From Argentina anserina (Eukaryota; Streptophyta; Magnoliopsida; Rosales; Rosaceae), in the NCBI RefSeq assembly GCF_933775445.1, contig NW_026089421.1, forward strand, positions 124,001-188,000: 64,000 nt of DNA. Reading direction: 5' to 3'. Under the pieces are notes generated by a model. The model was not told the DNA's origin. It saw only the letters and a list, made by a program, of their open reading frames with translations, and searched no databases. Below, piece by piece: positions 36,474-49,609 of this stretch; within the stretch, counting starts at the first letter, position 1; each line of letters starts with the position of its first letter. The translations under genes were made by a program, and so were the position numbers.

Positions 36474-39400
36474 TGTGTATCTTTACATCGTTTGCGTATC
36501 TTTACTATTCCAATTGTGTATCTTTTCATTTCTCGTTTGAGTATCTTTCCGTAAGGCTTTCTGATGCGAGTTTCTATTGAATTTGAGAGTTTTGCAAGTG
36601 TGGGAGTGTGTTTCTTTCAAACTGAGTATCTTTACATCGTTTGCGTATCTTTACTATTCCAATTGTGTATCTTTACATTTCTCGTTTGAGTATATTTCTG
36701 TAAGGCTTCTGATGCGAGTTTCTATTGTATTTGAGAGTTTTGCAAGTGTGGGAGTGTGTTTCTTTCAAACTGAGTATCTTTACATCGTTTGCGTATCTTT
36801 ACTATTCCAATTGTGTATCTTTTCATTTCTCGTTTGAGTATCTTTCTGTAAGGCTTCTGATGCGAGTTTCTATTGTATTTGAGAGTTTTGCAAGTGTGGG
36901 AGTGTGTTTCTTTCAAACTGAGTATCTTTACATCGTTTGCGTATCTTTACTATTCCAATTGTGTATCTTTTCATTTCTCGTTTGAGTATCTTTCTGTAAG
37001 GCTTCTGATGCGAGTTTCTATTGTATTTGAGAGTTTTGCAAGTGTGGGAGTGTGTTTCTTTCAAACTGAGTATCTTTACATCGTTTGCGTATCTTTACTA
37101 TTCCAATTGTGTATCTTTTCATTTCTCGTTTGAGTATCTTTATGTAAGGCTTTCTGATGCGAGTTTCTATTGAATTTGAGAGTTTTGCAATTGTGGGAGT
37201 GTGTTTCTTTCAAACTGAGTATCTTTACATCGTTTGTGTATCTTTACTATTCCAATTCTGTATCTTTACATCGTTTGCGTATCTTTACTATTTCAATTGT
37301 GTATCTTTTCATTTATCGTTTGAGTATCTTTCTGTAAGGCTTTCTGATGCGAGTTTCTATTGAATTTGAGAGTTTTGCAAGTGTGGGAGTGTGTTTCTTT
37401 CAAACTGAGTATCTTTACATCGTTTGCGTATCTTTACTATTCCAATTGTGTATCTTTTCATTTCTCGTTTGAGTATCTTTCTGTAAGGCTTCTGATGCGA
37501 GTTTCTATTGTATTTGAGAGTTTTGCAAGTGTGGGAGTGTGTTTCTTTCAAACTGAGTATCTTTACATCGTTTGCGTATCTTTACTATTCCAATTGTGTA
37601 TCTTTACATTGTTTGCGTATCTTTACTATTCCAATTGTGTATTTTTTCATTTCTCGTTTGGGTATCTTTCTGTAAGGCTTCTGATACGAGTTTCTATTGT
37701 ATTTGAGAGTTTTGCAAGTGTGGGAGTGTGTTTCTTTCAAACTGAGTATCTTTACATCGTTTGCGTATCTTTACTATTCCAATTGTGTATCTTTACATCG
37801 TTTGCGTATCTTTACTATTCTAATTGTGTATCTTTTCATTTCTCGTTTGAGTATCTTTCTGTAAGGCTTCTGATGCGAGTTTCTATTGTATTTGAGGGTT
37901 TTGCAAGTGTGGGAGTGTGTTTCTTTCAAACTGAGTATCTTTACATCGTTTGCGTATCTTTACTATTCCAATTGTGTATCTTTACTATTCCAATTGTTTA
38001 TCTTTACATCGTTTGCGTATCTTTACTATTCCAATTGTGTATCTTTTCATTTCTCGTTTGAGTATCTTTCTGTAAGGCTTCTGATGCGAGTTTCTATTGT
38101 ATTTGAGAGTTTTGCAAGTGTGGGAGTGTGTTTCTTTCAAACTGAGTATCTTTACATCGTTTGCGTATCTTTACTATTCCAATTATGTATCTTTACTATT
38201 CCAATTATTTATCTTTACATCGTTTGCGTATCTTTACTATTCCAATTGTGTATCTTTTCATTTCTCGTTTGAGTAACTTTCTGTAAGGCTTCTGATGCGA
38301 GTTTCTATTGTATTTGAGAGTTCTGCAAGTGTGGGAGTGTGGGAGTGTGTTTCTTTCAAACTGAGTATCTTTACATCGTTTGCGTATCTTTACTATTCCA
38401 ATTGTGTATCTTTACATCGTTTGCGTATCTTTACTATTCCAATTTTGTATCTTTTCATTTCTCGTTTGAGTATCTTTCTGTAAGGCTTCTGATGCGAGTT
38501 TCTATTGTATTTGAGAGTTTTGCAAGTGTGGGAGTGTGTTTCTTTCAAACTGATTATCTTTACATCGTTTGCGTATCTTTACTATTCCAATTGTGTATCT
38601 TTTCATTTCTCGTTTTCGTATCTTTCTGTAAGGCTTTCTGATGCGAGTTTCTATTGAATTTGAGAGTTTTGCAAGTGTGGAAGTGGGTTTCTTTCAAACT
38701 GAGTATCTTTACATCGTTTGCGTATCTTTACTATTCCAATTGTGTATCTTTTCATTTCTCGTTTGAGTATCTTTTTGTAAGGCTTTCTCATGCAAGTTTC
38801 TATTGAATTTGAGAGTTTTGCAAGTGTGGGAGTGTGTTACTTTCAAACAGAGTATCTTTACATCGTTTGCATATCTTTACTATTCCAATTGTGTATCTTT
38901 ACATCGTTTGCGAATCTTTACTATTCCAATTGTGTATCTTTTCATTTCTCGTTTGAGTATCTTTCTGTAAGCCTTCTGACGCGAGTTTCTATTGTATTTG
39001 AGAGTTTTGCAAGTGTGGGAGTGTGTTTCTTTCAAACTGAGTATCTTTACATCGTTTGCGTATCTTTACTATTCCAATTGTGTATCTTTTCATTTCTCGT
39101 TTGAGTATCTTTTTGTAAGGCTTTCTGATGCGAGTTTCTATTGAATTTGAGAGTTTTGCAAGTGTGGGAGTGTGTTACTTTCAAACAGAGTATCTTTACA
39201 TCGTTTGCATATCTTTACTATTCCAATTGTGTATCTTTACATCGTTTGCGAATCTTTACTATTCCAATTGTGTATCTTTTCATTTCTCGTTTGAGTATCT
39301 TTCTGTAAGCCTTCTGACGCGAGTTTCTATTGTATTTGAGAGTTTTGCAAGTGTGGGAGTGTGTTTCTTTCAAACTGAGTATCTTTACATCGTTTGCGTA

Positions 39401-40848
39401 TCTTTACTATTCCAATTGTGTATCTTTACATCGTTTGCGTATCTTTACTATTCCAATTGTGTATCTTTTCATTTCTCGTTTGAGTATCTTTCTGTAAGGC
39501 TTTCTGATGCGAGTTTCTATTGAATTTGAGAGTTTTGCAAGTGTGGGAGTGTGTTTCTTTCAAACTGAGTATCTTTACATCGTTTGCGTATCTTTACTAT
39601 TCCAATTGTGTATCTTTACATCGTTTGCGTATCTTTACTGTTCCAATTGTGTATCTTTTCATTTCTCGTTTGAGTATCTTTCTGTAAGGCTTCTGATGCG
39701 AGTTTCTATTGTATTTGAGAGTTTTGCAAGTGTGGGAGTGTGTTTCTTTCAAACTCAGTATCTTTACATCGTTTGCCTATCTTTACTATTCCAATTGTGT
39801 ATCTTTACATCGTTTGCATATCTTTACTATTCCAATTGTGTATCTTTTCATTTCTCGTTTGAGTATCTTTCTGTAAGGCTTTCTGATGCGAGTTTCTATT
39901 GAATTTGAGAGTTTTGCAAGTGTGGGAGTGTGTTTCTTTCAAACTGAGTATCTTTACATAGTTTGCGTATCTTTACTATTCCAATTGTGCATCTTTACAT
40001 CGTTTGCGTATCTTTACTATTCCAATTGTGTATCTTTTTATTTCTCGTTTCAGTATCTTTCTATAAGGCTTTCTGATGCGAGTTTCTATTGAATTCGAGA
40101 GTTTTGCAAGTGTGGGAGTGTGTTTCTTTCAAACTGAGTATCTTTACTATTCCAAATGTGTATCTTTACATCGTTTGCGTATCTTTACTATTCCAATTGT
40201 GTATCTTTTCATTTCTCGTTTGAGTATCTTTCTGTAAGGCTTTCTGATGCGAGTTTCTATTGTATTTGAGAGTTTTGCAAGTGTGGGAGTGTGTTTGTTT
40301 CAAACTGAGTATCTTTACATCGTTTGCGTATCTTTACTATTCCAATTGTGTATCTTCACATCGTTTGCGTATCTTTACTATTCCAATTGTCTATCTTTTC
40401 ATTTCTCGTTTGAGTATCTTTCTGTAAGGCTTCTGATGTGAGTTTCTATTGTATTTGAGAGTTTTGCAAGTGTGGGAGTGTGTTTCTTTCAAACTCAGTA
40501 TCTTTACATCGTTTGCATATCTTTACTATTCCAATTGTGTATCTTTACATCGTTTGCGTATCTTTTCTATTCCAATTGTGTATCTTTTCATTTCTCGTTT
40601 GAGTATCTTTCCGTAAGGCTTTCTGATGCGAGTTTCTATTGAATTTGAGAGTTTTGCAAGTGTAGGAGTGTGTTTCTTTCAAACTGAGTATCTTTACATA
40701 GTTTGCGTATCTTTACTATTCCAATTGTGTATCATTACCTCGTTTGCGTATCTTTACTATTCCAATTGTGTATCTTTTCATTTCTCGTTTGAGTATCTTT
40801 CTGTAAGGCTTCTGATGCGAGTTTCTATTGTATTTGAGAGTTTTGCAA
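36474..40848. repeat. 4.5-kb duplicated block, right copy
   Basis: This is the counterpart of 24008-28530, about 4,375 bp long because one 148-bp unit is absent near 38641. It shares the 8-bp body insertion, the GAGTAACTTTC box (38272 against 25806), CTCATGCAAG and the 171-bp unit. Differences noticed are CAATTGTG at 37101 where the left copy has CAATTGCG, and ATTCTAATTG near 37820 where the left copy reads ATTCCAATTG. The right end near 40848 switches to GTGTCGGAGTG. Confidence 0.88.
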
Positions 40849-40919
40849 GTGTCGGAGTGTGTTTCTTTCAAACTGAGTATCTTTACATCGTTTGCGTATC
40901 TTTACTATTCCAATTGTGT

Positions 40920-42393
40920 ATCTTTACATCGTTTCCGTATCTTTACTATTCCAATTGTGTATCTTTCATTTCTCGTTTGAGTATCTTTCTGTTAGGCTTC
41001 TGATGCGAGTTTCTATTGTATTTGAGAGTTTTGCAAGTGTGGGAGTGTGTTTCTTTCAAACTGAGTATCTTTACATCGTTTGCGTATCTTTACTATTCCA
41101 ATTGTGTATCTTTACATCGGTTGCGTATCTTTACTATTCCAATTGTGTATCTTTTCATTTCTCGTTTGAGTATCTTTTTGTAAGGCTTCTGATGCGAGTT
41201 TCTATTGTATTTGAGAGTTTTGCAAGTGTGGGAGTGTGTTTCTTTCAAACTGAGTATCTTTACATCGTTTGCGTATCTTTACTATTCCAATTGTGTATTT
41301 TCACATCGTTTGCGTATCTTTACTATTCCAATTGTGTATCTTTTCATTTCTCGTTTGAGTATCTTTCTGTAAGGCTTCTGATGCGAGTTTCTATTGTATT
41401 TGAGAGTTTTGCAAGTGTGGGAGTGTGTTTCTTTCAAACTGAGTATCTTTACATAGTTTGCGTATCTTTACTATTCCAATTGTGCATCTTTACATCGTTT
41501 GCGTATCTTTACTATTCCAATTGTGTATCTTTTCATTTCTCGTTTGAGTATCTTTCTGTAAGGCTTTCTGATGCGAGTTTCTATTGAATTCGAGAGTTTT
41601 GCAAGTGTGGGAGTGTGTTTCTTTCAAACTGAGTATCTTTACTATTCCAAATGTGTATCTTTACATCGTTTCCGTATCTTTACTATTCCAATTGTGTATC
41701 TTTCATTTCTCGTTTGAGTATCTTTCTGTTAGGCTTCTGATGCGAGTTTCTATTGTATTTGAGAGTTTTGCAAGTGTGGGAGTGTGTTTCTTTCAAACTG
41801 AGTATCTTTACATCGTTTGCGTATCTTTACTATTCCAATTGTGTATCTTTACATCGGTTGCGTATCTTTACTATTCCAATTGTGTATCTTTTCATTTCTC
41901 GTTTGAGTATCTTTTTGTAAGGCTTCTGATGCGAGTTTCTATTGTATTTGAGAGTTTTGCAAGTGTGGGAGTGTGTTTCTTTCAAACTGAGTATCTTTAC
42001 ATCGTTTGCGTATCTTTACTATTCCAATTGTGTATTTTCACATCGTTTGCGTATCTTTACTATTCCAATTGTGTATCTTTTCATTTCTCGTTTGAGTATC
42101 TTTCTGTAAGGCTTCTGATGCGAGTTTCTATTGTATTTGAGAGTTTTGCAAGTGTGGGAGTGTGTTTCTTTCAAACTGAGTATCTTTACATAGTTTGCGT
42201 ATCTTTACTATTCCAATTGTGCATCTTTACATCGTTTGCGTATCTTTACTATTCCAATTGTGTATCTTTTCATTTCTCGTTTGAGTATCTTTCTGTAAGG
42301 CTTTCTGATGCGAGTTTCTATTGAATTCGAGAGTTTTGCAAGTGTGGGAGTGTGTTTCTTTCAAACTGAGTATCTTTACTATTCCAAATGTGT
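40920..42393. repeat. 737-bp tandem duplication
   Basis: Copy 1 is about 40920-41656 and copy 2 about 41657-42393. Both carry the order TTTCCG with short third box, CTGTTAGGC, CATCGGTTGCG, TTTTTGTAAGG, GTATTTTCACATCG, CATAGTTTGCG with GTGCATC, and GAATTCGAG. At the junction a 171-type ladder (CCAAATG) runs into a TTTCCG ladder, so the exchange point lies within GTATCTTTACATCGTTT, about 41655-41672. Confidence 0.9.
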
Positions 42394-43660
42394 ATCTTTA
42401 CATCGTTTGCGTATCTTTACTATTCCAATTGTGTATCTTTTCATTTCTCGTTTGAGTATCTTTCTGTAAGCCTTTCTGATGCGAGTTTCTATTGTATTTG
42501 AGAGTTTTGCAAGTGTGGGAGTGTGTTTGTTTCAAACTGAGTATCTTTACATCGTTTGCGTATCTTTACTATTCCAATTGTGTATCTTCACATCGTTTGC
42601 GTATCTTTACTATTCCAATTGTCTATCTTTTCATTTCTCGTTTGAGTATCTTTCTGTAAGGCTTCTGATGTGAGTTTCTATTATATTTGAGAGTTTTGCA
42701 AGTGTGGGAGTGTGTTTCTTTCAAACTCAGTATCTTTACATCGTTTGCTTATCTTTACTATTCCAATTGTGTATCTTTACATCGTTTGCGTATCTTTACT
42801 ATTCCAATTGTGTATCTTTTCATTTCTCGTTTGAGTATCTTTCCGTAAGGCTTTCTGATGCGAGTTTCTATTGAATTTGAGAGTTTTGCAAGTGTGGGAG
42901 TGTGTTTCTTTCAAACTGAGTATCTTTACATCGTTTGCGTATCTTTACTATTCCAATTGTGTATCTTTTCATTTCTCGTTTGAGTATCTTTCTGTAAGGC
43001 TTCTGATGCGAGTTTCTATTGTATTTGAGAGTTTTGCAAGTGTCGGAGTGTGTTTCTTTCAAACTGAGTATCTTTACATCGTTTGCGTATCTTTACTATT
43101 CCAATTGTGTATCTTTACATCGTTTCCGTATCTTTACTATTCCAATTGTGTATCTTTCATTTCTCGTTTGAGTATCTTTCTGTAAGGCTTTCTGATGCGA
43201 GTTTCTATTGAATTCGAGAGTTTTGCAAGTGTGGGAGTGTGTTTCTTTCAAACTGAGTATCTTTACTATTCCAAATGTGTATCTTTACATCGTTTGCGTA
43301 TCTTTACTATTCCAATTGTGTATCTTTTCATTTCTCGTTTGAGTATCTTTCTGTAAGGCTTTCTGATGCGAGTTTCTATTGTATTTGAGAGTTTTGCAAG
43401 TGTGGGAGTGTGTTTGTTTCAAACTGAGTATCTTTACATCGTTTGCGTATCTTTACTATTCCAATTGTGTATCTTCACATCGTTTGCGTATCTTTACTAT
43501 TCCAATTGTCTATCTTTTCATTTCTCGTTTGAGTATCTTTCTGTAAGGCTTCTGATGTGAGTTTCTATTGTATTTGAGAGTTTTGCAAGTGTGGGAGTGT
43601 GTTTCTTTCAAACTCAGTATCTTTACATCGTTTGCTTATCTTTACTATTCCAATTGTGTA
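42308..43660. repeat. 887-bp tandem duplication, second copy partial
   Basis: A 171-bp CCAAATG unit at 42308 followed by a GTGTTTGTTTC unit at 42479 recurs at 43195 and 43366, exactly 887 bp later. The match continues through TTCACATCG, TTGTCTATC, GATGTGAG and TTTGCTTATC. It ends near 43660, where the second copy has GTATCATTAC in place of GTATCTTTAC. The first copy also holds TAAGCCTTTCTG near 42468, which the second lacks. Confidence 0.87.
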
Positions 43661-44759
43661 TCATTACATCGTTTGCGTATCTTTACTATTCCAATTGTGT
43701 ATCTTTACATTTCTCGTTTGAGTATCTTTCTGTAAGGCTTCTGATGCGAGTTTCTATTGTATTTGAGAGTTTTGCAAGTGTCGGAGTGTGTTTCTTTCAA
43801 ACTGAGTATCTTTACATCGTTTGCGTATCTTTACTATTCCAATTGTGTATCTTTACATCGTTTCCGTATCTTAACTATTCCAATTGTGTATCTTTCATTT
43901 CTCGTTTGAGTATCTTTCTGTAAGGCTTCTGATGCGAGTTTCTATTGAATTTGAGAGTTTTGCAAGTGTGGGAGTGGGTTTCTTTCAAACTGAGTATCTT
44001 TACATCGTTTGCGTATCTTTACTATTCCAATTGTGTATCTTTACATTTCTCGTTTGAGTATCTTTTTGTAAGGCTTTCTGATGCGAGTTTCTATTGAATT
44101 TGAGAGTTTTGCAAGTGTGGGAGTGTGTTTCTTTCAAACTGAGTATCTTTACATCGTTTGCGTATCTTTACTATTCCAATTGTGTATCTTTACATCGTTT
44201 GCGTATCTTTACTATTCCAATTGTCTATCTTTTCATTTCTCGTTTGAGTATCTTTCTGTAAGGCTTCTGATGCGAGTTTCTATTGTATTTGAGAGTTTTG
44301 CAAGTGTGGGAGTGTGTTTCTTTCAAACTCAGTATCTTTACATCGTTTGCGTATCTTTACTATTCCAATTGTGTATCTTTTCATTTCTCGTTTGAGTATC
44401 TTTCTGTAAGGCTTCTGATGCGAGTTTCTATTGTATTTGAGAGTTTTGCAAGTGTGGGAGTGTGTTTCTTTCAAACTGAGTATCTTTACATCGTTTGCGT
44501 ATCTTTACTATTCCAATTGTGTATCTTTTCATTTCTCGTTTCCGTATCTTTACTATTCCAATTGTGTATCTTTCATTTCTCGTTTGAGTATCTTTCTGTA
44601 AGGTTTTCTGATGCGAGTTTCTATTGAATTTGAGAGTTTTGCAAGTGTGGGAGTGTGTTTCTTTCAAACTGAGTATCTTTACATCGTTTGCGTATCTTTA
44701 CTATTCCAATTGTGTATCTTTTCATTTCTCGTTTGAGTATCTTTTTGTAAGGCTTTCTG
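43661..44759. repeat. Short mixed stretch before module cluster
   Basis: Units here include an ACATTTCTCG third box, GTGTCGGAGTG, TTTCCG with TCTTAACTATTCC and short third box, a GAGTGGGTTTC body and the singular 193-bp unit. The stretch ends at the TTTTTGTAAGG/GATGCAAG unit that opens the module cluster. Nothing non-satellite is present. Confidence 0.78.
44418..44610. repeat. Singular 193-bp unit with box-4/box-2 join
   Basis: Unit ends at 44418 and 44611 are 193 bp apart. The TCATTTCTCGTTT box is followed directly by CCGTATCTTTACTATTCC, so a second 22-bp and 23-bp box pair is added (45 bp), with a one-base shortened third box (ATCTTTCATTTC). I noticed no other unit of this exact length. 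It looks like one illegitimate exchange inside the ladder that has not spread. Confidence 0.75.
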
Positions 44760-46030
44760 ATGCAAGTTTCTATTGAATTTGAGAGTTTTGCAAGTGTGGG
44801 AGTGTGTTTCTTTCAAACTGAGTATCTTTACATCGTTTGCGTATCTTTACTATTCCAATTGTGTATCTTTACATCGTTTGCGTATCTTTACTATTCCAAT
44901 TGTCTATCTTTTCATTTCTCGTTTGAGTATCTTTCTGTAAGGCTTCTGATGCGAGTTTCTATTGTATTTGAGAGTTTTGCAAGTGTGGGAGTGTGTTTCT
45001 TTCAAACTCAGTATCTTTACATCGTTTGCATATCTTTACTATTCCAATTGTGTATCTTTTCATTTCTCGTTTGAGTATCTTTCTGTAAGCCTTCTGACGC
45101 GAGTTTCTATTGTATTTGAGAGTTTTGCAAGTGTGGGAGTGTGTTTCTTTCAAACTGAGTATCTTTACATCGTTTGCGTATCTTTACTATTCCAATTGTG
45201 TATCTTTACATCGTTTCCGTATCTTTACTATTCCAATTGTGTATCTTTCATTTCTCGTTTGAGTATCTTTCTGTAAGGTTTTCTGATGCGAGTTTCTATT
45301 GAATTTGAGAGTTTTGCAAGTGTGGGAGTGTGTTTCTTTCAAACTGAGTATCTTTACATCGTTTGCGTATCTTTACTATTCCAATTGTGTATCTTTTCAT
45401 TTCTCGTTTGAGTATCTTTCTGGACGGTTATCTGATGCGAGTTTCTATTGAATTTGAGAGTTTTGCAAGTGTGGGAGTGTGTTTCTTTCAAACTGAGTAT
45501 CTTTACATCGTTTGCGTATCTTTACTATTCCAATTGTGTATCTTTTCAATTCTCGTTTGAGTATCTTTCTGGACGGTTATCTGATGCGAGTTTCTATTGA
45601 ATTTGAGAGTTTTGCAAGTGTGGGAGTGTGTTTCTTTCAAACTGAGTATCTTTACATCGTTTGCGTATCTTTACTATTCCAATTGTGTATCTTTTCAATT
45701 CTCGTTTGCGTATCTTTCTGAACGGCTATCTGATGCGAGTTTCTATTGAATTTGAGAGTTTTGCAAGTGTGGGAGAGTGTTTCTTTCAAACTGAGTATCT
45801 TTACATCATTTGCGTATCTTTACTATTCCAATTGTGTATCTTTTCTATTCTGCTTTTAGTATCTTTCTGAACGGCTATCTGATGCGAGTTTCTATTGAAT
45901 TTGAGAGTTTTGCAAGTGTGGGAGAGTGTTTCTTTCAAACTGAGTATCTTTACATCATTTGCGTATCTTTACTATTCCAATTGTGTATCTTTTCTATTCT
46001 GCTTTTAGTATCTTTCTGTAAGGCTTTCTG
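44760..46030. repeat. 1.27-kb module, reference copy
   Basis: The module opens with a GATGCAAG/GAATTT 190-bp-type unit. It continues with TTGTCTATC, CAAACTCAG/TTTGCATATC, TAAGCCTTCTGACGC, TTTCCG with short third box, two GGACGG units and two GAACGG units, and ends in CTATTCTGCTTTTAG. Copies lie at about 29958-31228, 50238-51508 and 53264-54534. A head-shortened copy is at about 57185-58401 and a tail-altered one at 48669-49618. This copy is distinguished by GGTTTTCTG near 45276. Confidence 0.88.
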
Positions 46031-46129
46031 ATGCGAGTTTCTATTGAATTTGAGAGTTTTGCAAGTGTGGGAGTGTGTTTCTTTCAAACTGAGTATCTTT
46101 ACATCGTTTGCGTATCTTTACTATTCCAA

Positions 46130-48360
46130 TTGTGTATCTTTCATTTCTCGTTTGAGTATCTTTCTGTAAGGCTTCTGATGCGAGTTTCTATTGTATTTGA
46201 GAGTTTTGCAAGTGTGGGAGTGTGTTTCTTTCAAACTGAGTATCTTTACATCGTTTGCGTATCTTTACTATTCCAATTGTGTATCTTTACATTGTTTGCG
46301 TATCTTTACTATTCCAATTGTGTATTTTTTCATTTCTCGTTTGGGTATCTTTCTGTAAGGCTTCTGATACGAGTTTCTATTGTATTTGAGAGTTTTGCAA
46401 GTGTGGGAGTGTGTTTCTTTCAAACTGAGTATCTTTACATCGTTTGCGTATCTTTACTATTCCAATTGTGTATCTTTACATCGTTTGCGTATCTTTACTA
46501 TTCCAATTGTGTATCTTTTCATTTCTCGTTTGAGTATCTTTCTGTAAGGCTTCTGATGCGAGTTTCTATTGTATTTGAGGGTTTTGCAAGTGTGGGAGTG
46601 TGTTTCTTTCAAACTGAGTATCTTTACATCGTTTGCGTATCTTTACTATTCCAATTGTGTATCTTTACTATTCCAATTGTTTATCTTTACATCGTTTGCG
46701 TATCTTTACTATTCCAATTGTGTATCTTTTCATTTCTCGTTTGAGTATCTTTCTGTAAGGCTTCTGATGCGAGTTTCTATTGTATTTGAGAGTTTTGCAA
46801 GTGTGGGAGTGTGTTTCTTTCAAACTGAGTATCTTTACATCGTTTGCGTATCTTTACTATTCCAATTATGTATCTTTACTATTCCAATTGTTTATCTTTA
46901 CATCGTTTGCGTATCTTTACTATTCCAATTGTGTATCTTTTCATTTCTCGTTTGAGTATCTTTCTGTAAGGCTTCTGATGCGAGTTTCTATTGTATTTGA
47001 GAGTTCTGCAAGTGTGGGAGTGTGTTTCTTTCAAACTGAGTATCTTTACATCGTTTGCGTATCTTTACTATTCCAATTGTGTATCTTTACATCGTTTGCG
47101 TATCTTTACTATTCCAATTGTGTATCTTTTCATTTCTCGTTTGAGTATCTTTCTGTAAGGCTTCTGATGCGAGTTTCTATTGTATTTGAGAGTTTTGCAA
47201 GTGTGGGAGTGTGTTTCTTTCAAACTGATTATCTTTACATCGTTTGCGTATCTTTACTATTCCAATTGTGTATCTTTTCATTTCTCGTTTGAGTATCGTT
47301 CTGTAAGGCTTTCTGATGCGAGTTTCTATTGTATTTGAGAATTTTGCAAGTGTGGGAGTGTGTTTCTTTCAAACTGAGTATCTTTACATCGTTTGCGTAT
47401 CTTTACTATTCCAATTGTGTATCTTTACATCGTTTGCGTATCTTTACTATTCCAATTGTGTATCTTTTCATTTCTCGTTTGAGTATCTTTCTGTAAGGCT
47501 TTCTGATGTGAGTTTCTATTGAATTTGAGAGATTTGCAAGTGTGGGAGTGTGTTTCTTTCAAACTGAGTATCTTTACATCGTTTGCGTATCTTTACTATT
47601 CCTATTGTGTATCTTTACATCGTTTGCGTATCTTTACTATTCTAATTGTGTATCTTTTCATTTCTCGTTTGAGTATCTTTCTGTAAGGCTTCTGATGCGA
47701 GTTTCTATTGTATTTGAGAGTTTTGCAAGTGTGGGAGTGTGTTTCTTTCAAACTGAGTATCTTTACATCGTTTGCGTATCTTTACTATTCCAATTGTGTA
47801 TCTTTACATCGTTTGCGTATCTTTACTATTCCAATTGTGTATCTTTTCATTTCTCGTTTGAGTATCTTTCTGTAAGGCTTCTGATGCGAGTTTCTATTGT
47901 ATTTGAGAGTTTTGCAAGTGTGGGAGTGTGTTTCTTTCAAACTGAGTATCTTTACATCGTTTGCGTATCTGTACTATTCCAATTGTGTATCTTTACATCG
48001 TTTGCGTATCTTTACTATTCCAATCGTGTATCTTTTCATTTCTCCTTTCAGTATCTTTCTGTAAGGCTTTTGATGTGAGTTTCTATTGTATTTGAGAGTT
48101 TTGCAAGTGTGGGAGTGTGTTTCTTTCAAACTGAGTATCTTTACATCGTTTGCATATCTTTACTATTCCAATTGTGTATCTTTTCATTTCTCGTTTGAGT
48201 ATCTTTCTGTAAGGCTTTCTGATGCGAGTTTCTATTGAGTTTGTGAGTTTTGCAAGTGTGGGAGTGTGTTTCTTTCAAACTGAGTATCTTTACATCGTTT
48301 GCGTATCTTTACTATTCCAATTGTGTATCTTTTCAAATCTCGTTTGCGTATCTTTCTGAA
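46130..48360. repeat. 8,503-bp higher-order repeat, first copy of left part
   Basis: This stretch matches 54633-56860 at an offset of 8,503 bp (8,504 before a one-base deletion in the other copy). It starts with a short third box (ATCTTTCATTTC), then the CATTGTTT/GGGTATC/GATACGAG unit, the 211-bp cassette, the CAAACTGATTATC and GAGAATTTTG pair, GAGAGATTTGC, CTCCTTTCAG and GAGTTTGTGAG. At its end this copy goes straight to a GAACGG unit, whereas the other has a GGACGG unit in between (149 bp more). Confidence 0.87.
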
Positions 48361-49609
48361 CGGCTATCTGATGCGAGTTTCTATTGAATTTGAGAGTTTT
48401 GCAAGTGTGGGAGAGTGTTTCTTTCAAACTGAGTATCTTTACATCATTTGCGTATCTTTACTATTCCAATTGTGTATCTTTTCCATTCTGCTTTTCGTAT
48501 CTTTCTGTAAGGCTTTCTGATGCGAGTTTCTATTGAATTTGAGAGTTTTGCAAGTGTGGGAGTGGGTTTCTTTCAAATTGAGTATCTTTACATCGTTTGC
48601 GTATCTTTACTATTCCAATTGTGTATCTTTTCATTTCTCGTTTGAGTATCTTTTTGTAAGGCTTTCTGATGCAAGTTTCTATTGAATTTGAGAGTTTTGC
48701 AAGTGTGGGAGTGTGTTTCTTTCAAACTGAGTATCTTTACATCGTTTGCGTATCTTTACTATTCCAATTGTGTATCTTTACATCGTTTGCGTATCTTTAC
48801 TATTCCAATTGTCTATCTTTTCATTTCTCGTTTGAGTATCTTTCTGTAAGGCTTCTGATGCGAGTTTCTATTGTATTTGAGAGTTTTGCAAGTGTGGGAG
48901 TGTGTTTCTTTCAAACTCAGTATCTTTACATCGTTTGCATATCTTTACTATTCCAATTGTGTATCTTTTCATTTCTCGTTTGAGTATCTTTCTGTAAGCC
49001 TTCTGACGCGAGTTTCTATTGTATTTGAGAGTTTTGCAAGTGTGGGAGTGTGTTTCTTTCAAACTGAGTATCTTTACATCGTTTGCGTATCTTTACTATT
49101 CCAATTGTGCATCTTTACATCGTTTCCGTATCTTTACTATTCCAATTGTGTATCTTTCATTTCTCGTTTGAGTATCTTTCTGTAAGGCTTTCTGATGCGA
49201 GTTTCTATTGAATTTGAGAGTTTTGCAAGTGTGGGAGTGTGTTTCTTTCAAACTGAGTATCTTTACATCGTTTGCGTATCTTTACTATTCCAATTGTGTA
49301 TCTTTTCATTTCTCGTTTGAGTATCTTTCTGGACGGTTATCTGATGCGAGTTTCTATTGAATTTGAGAGTTTTGCAAGTGTGGGAGTGTGTTTCTTTCAA
49401 ACTGAGTATCTTTACATCGTTTGCGTATCTTTACTATTCCAATTGTGTATCTTTTCAATTCTCGTTTGAGTATCTTTCTGGACGGTTATCTGATGCGAGT
49501 TTCTATTGAATTTGAGAGTTTTGCAAGTGTGGGAGTGTGTTTCTTTCAAACTGAGTATCTTTACATCGTTTGCGTATCTTTACTATTCCAATTGTGTATC
49601 TTTTCATTT
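48361..49609. repeat. Module copy with altered tail
   Basis: A 1.27-kb-type module begins near 48669 with GATGCAAG and runs through TAAGCCTTCTGACGC, a TTTCCG unit and two GGACGG units. After about 49570 it ends in an ordinary TCATTTCTCG box instead of the GAACGG run. A GTGCATC change at about 49109 and a CAAATTGAG at about 48575 are private to this copy as far as I noticed. Confidence 0.8.

Noticed and set aside
44081..44667. Promoters or terminators for the open frames (TATA-like or T-rich stretches)
   Set aside because: T-rich and TAT-containing words occur in every unit at the same places, so they carry no information about transcription.
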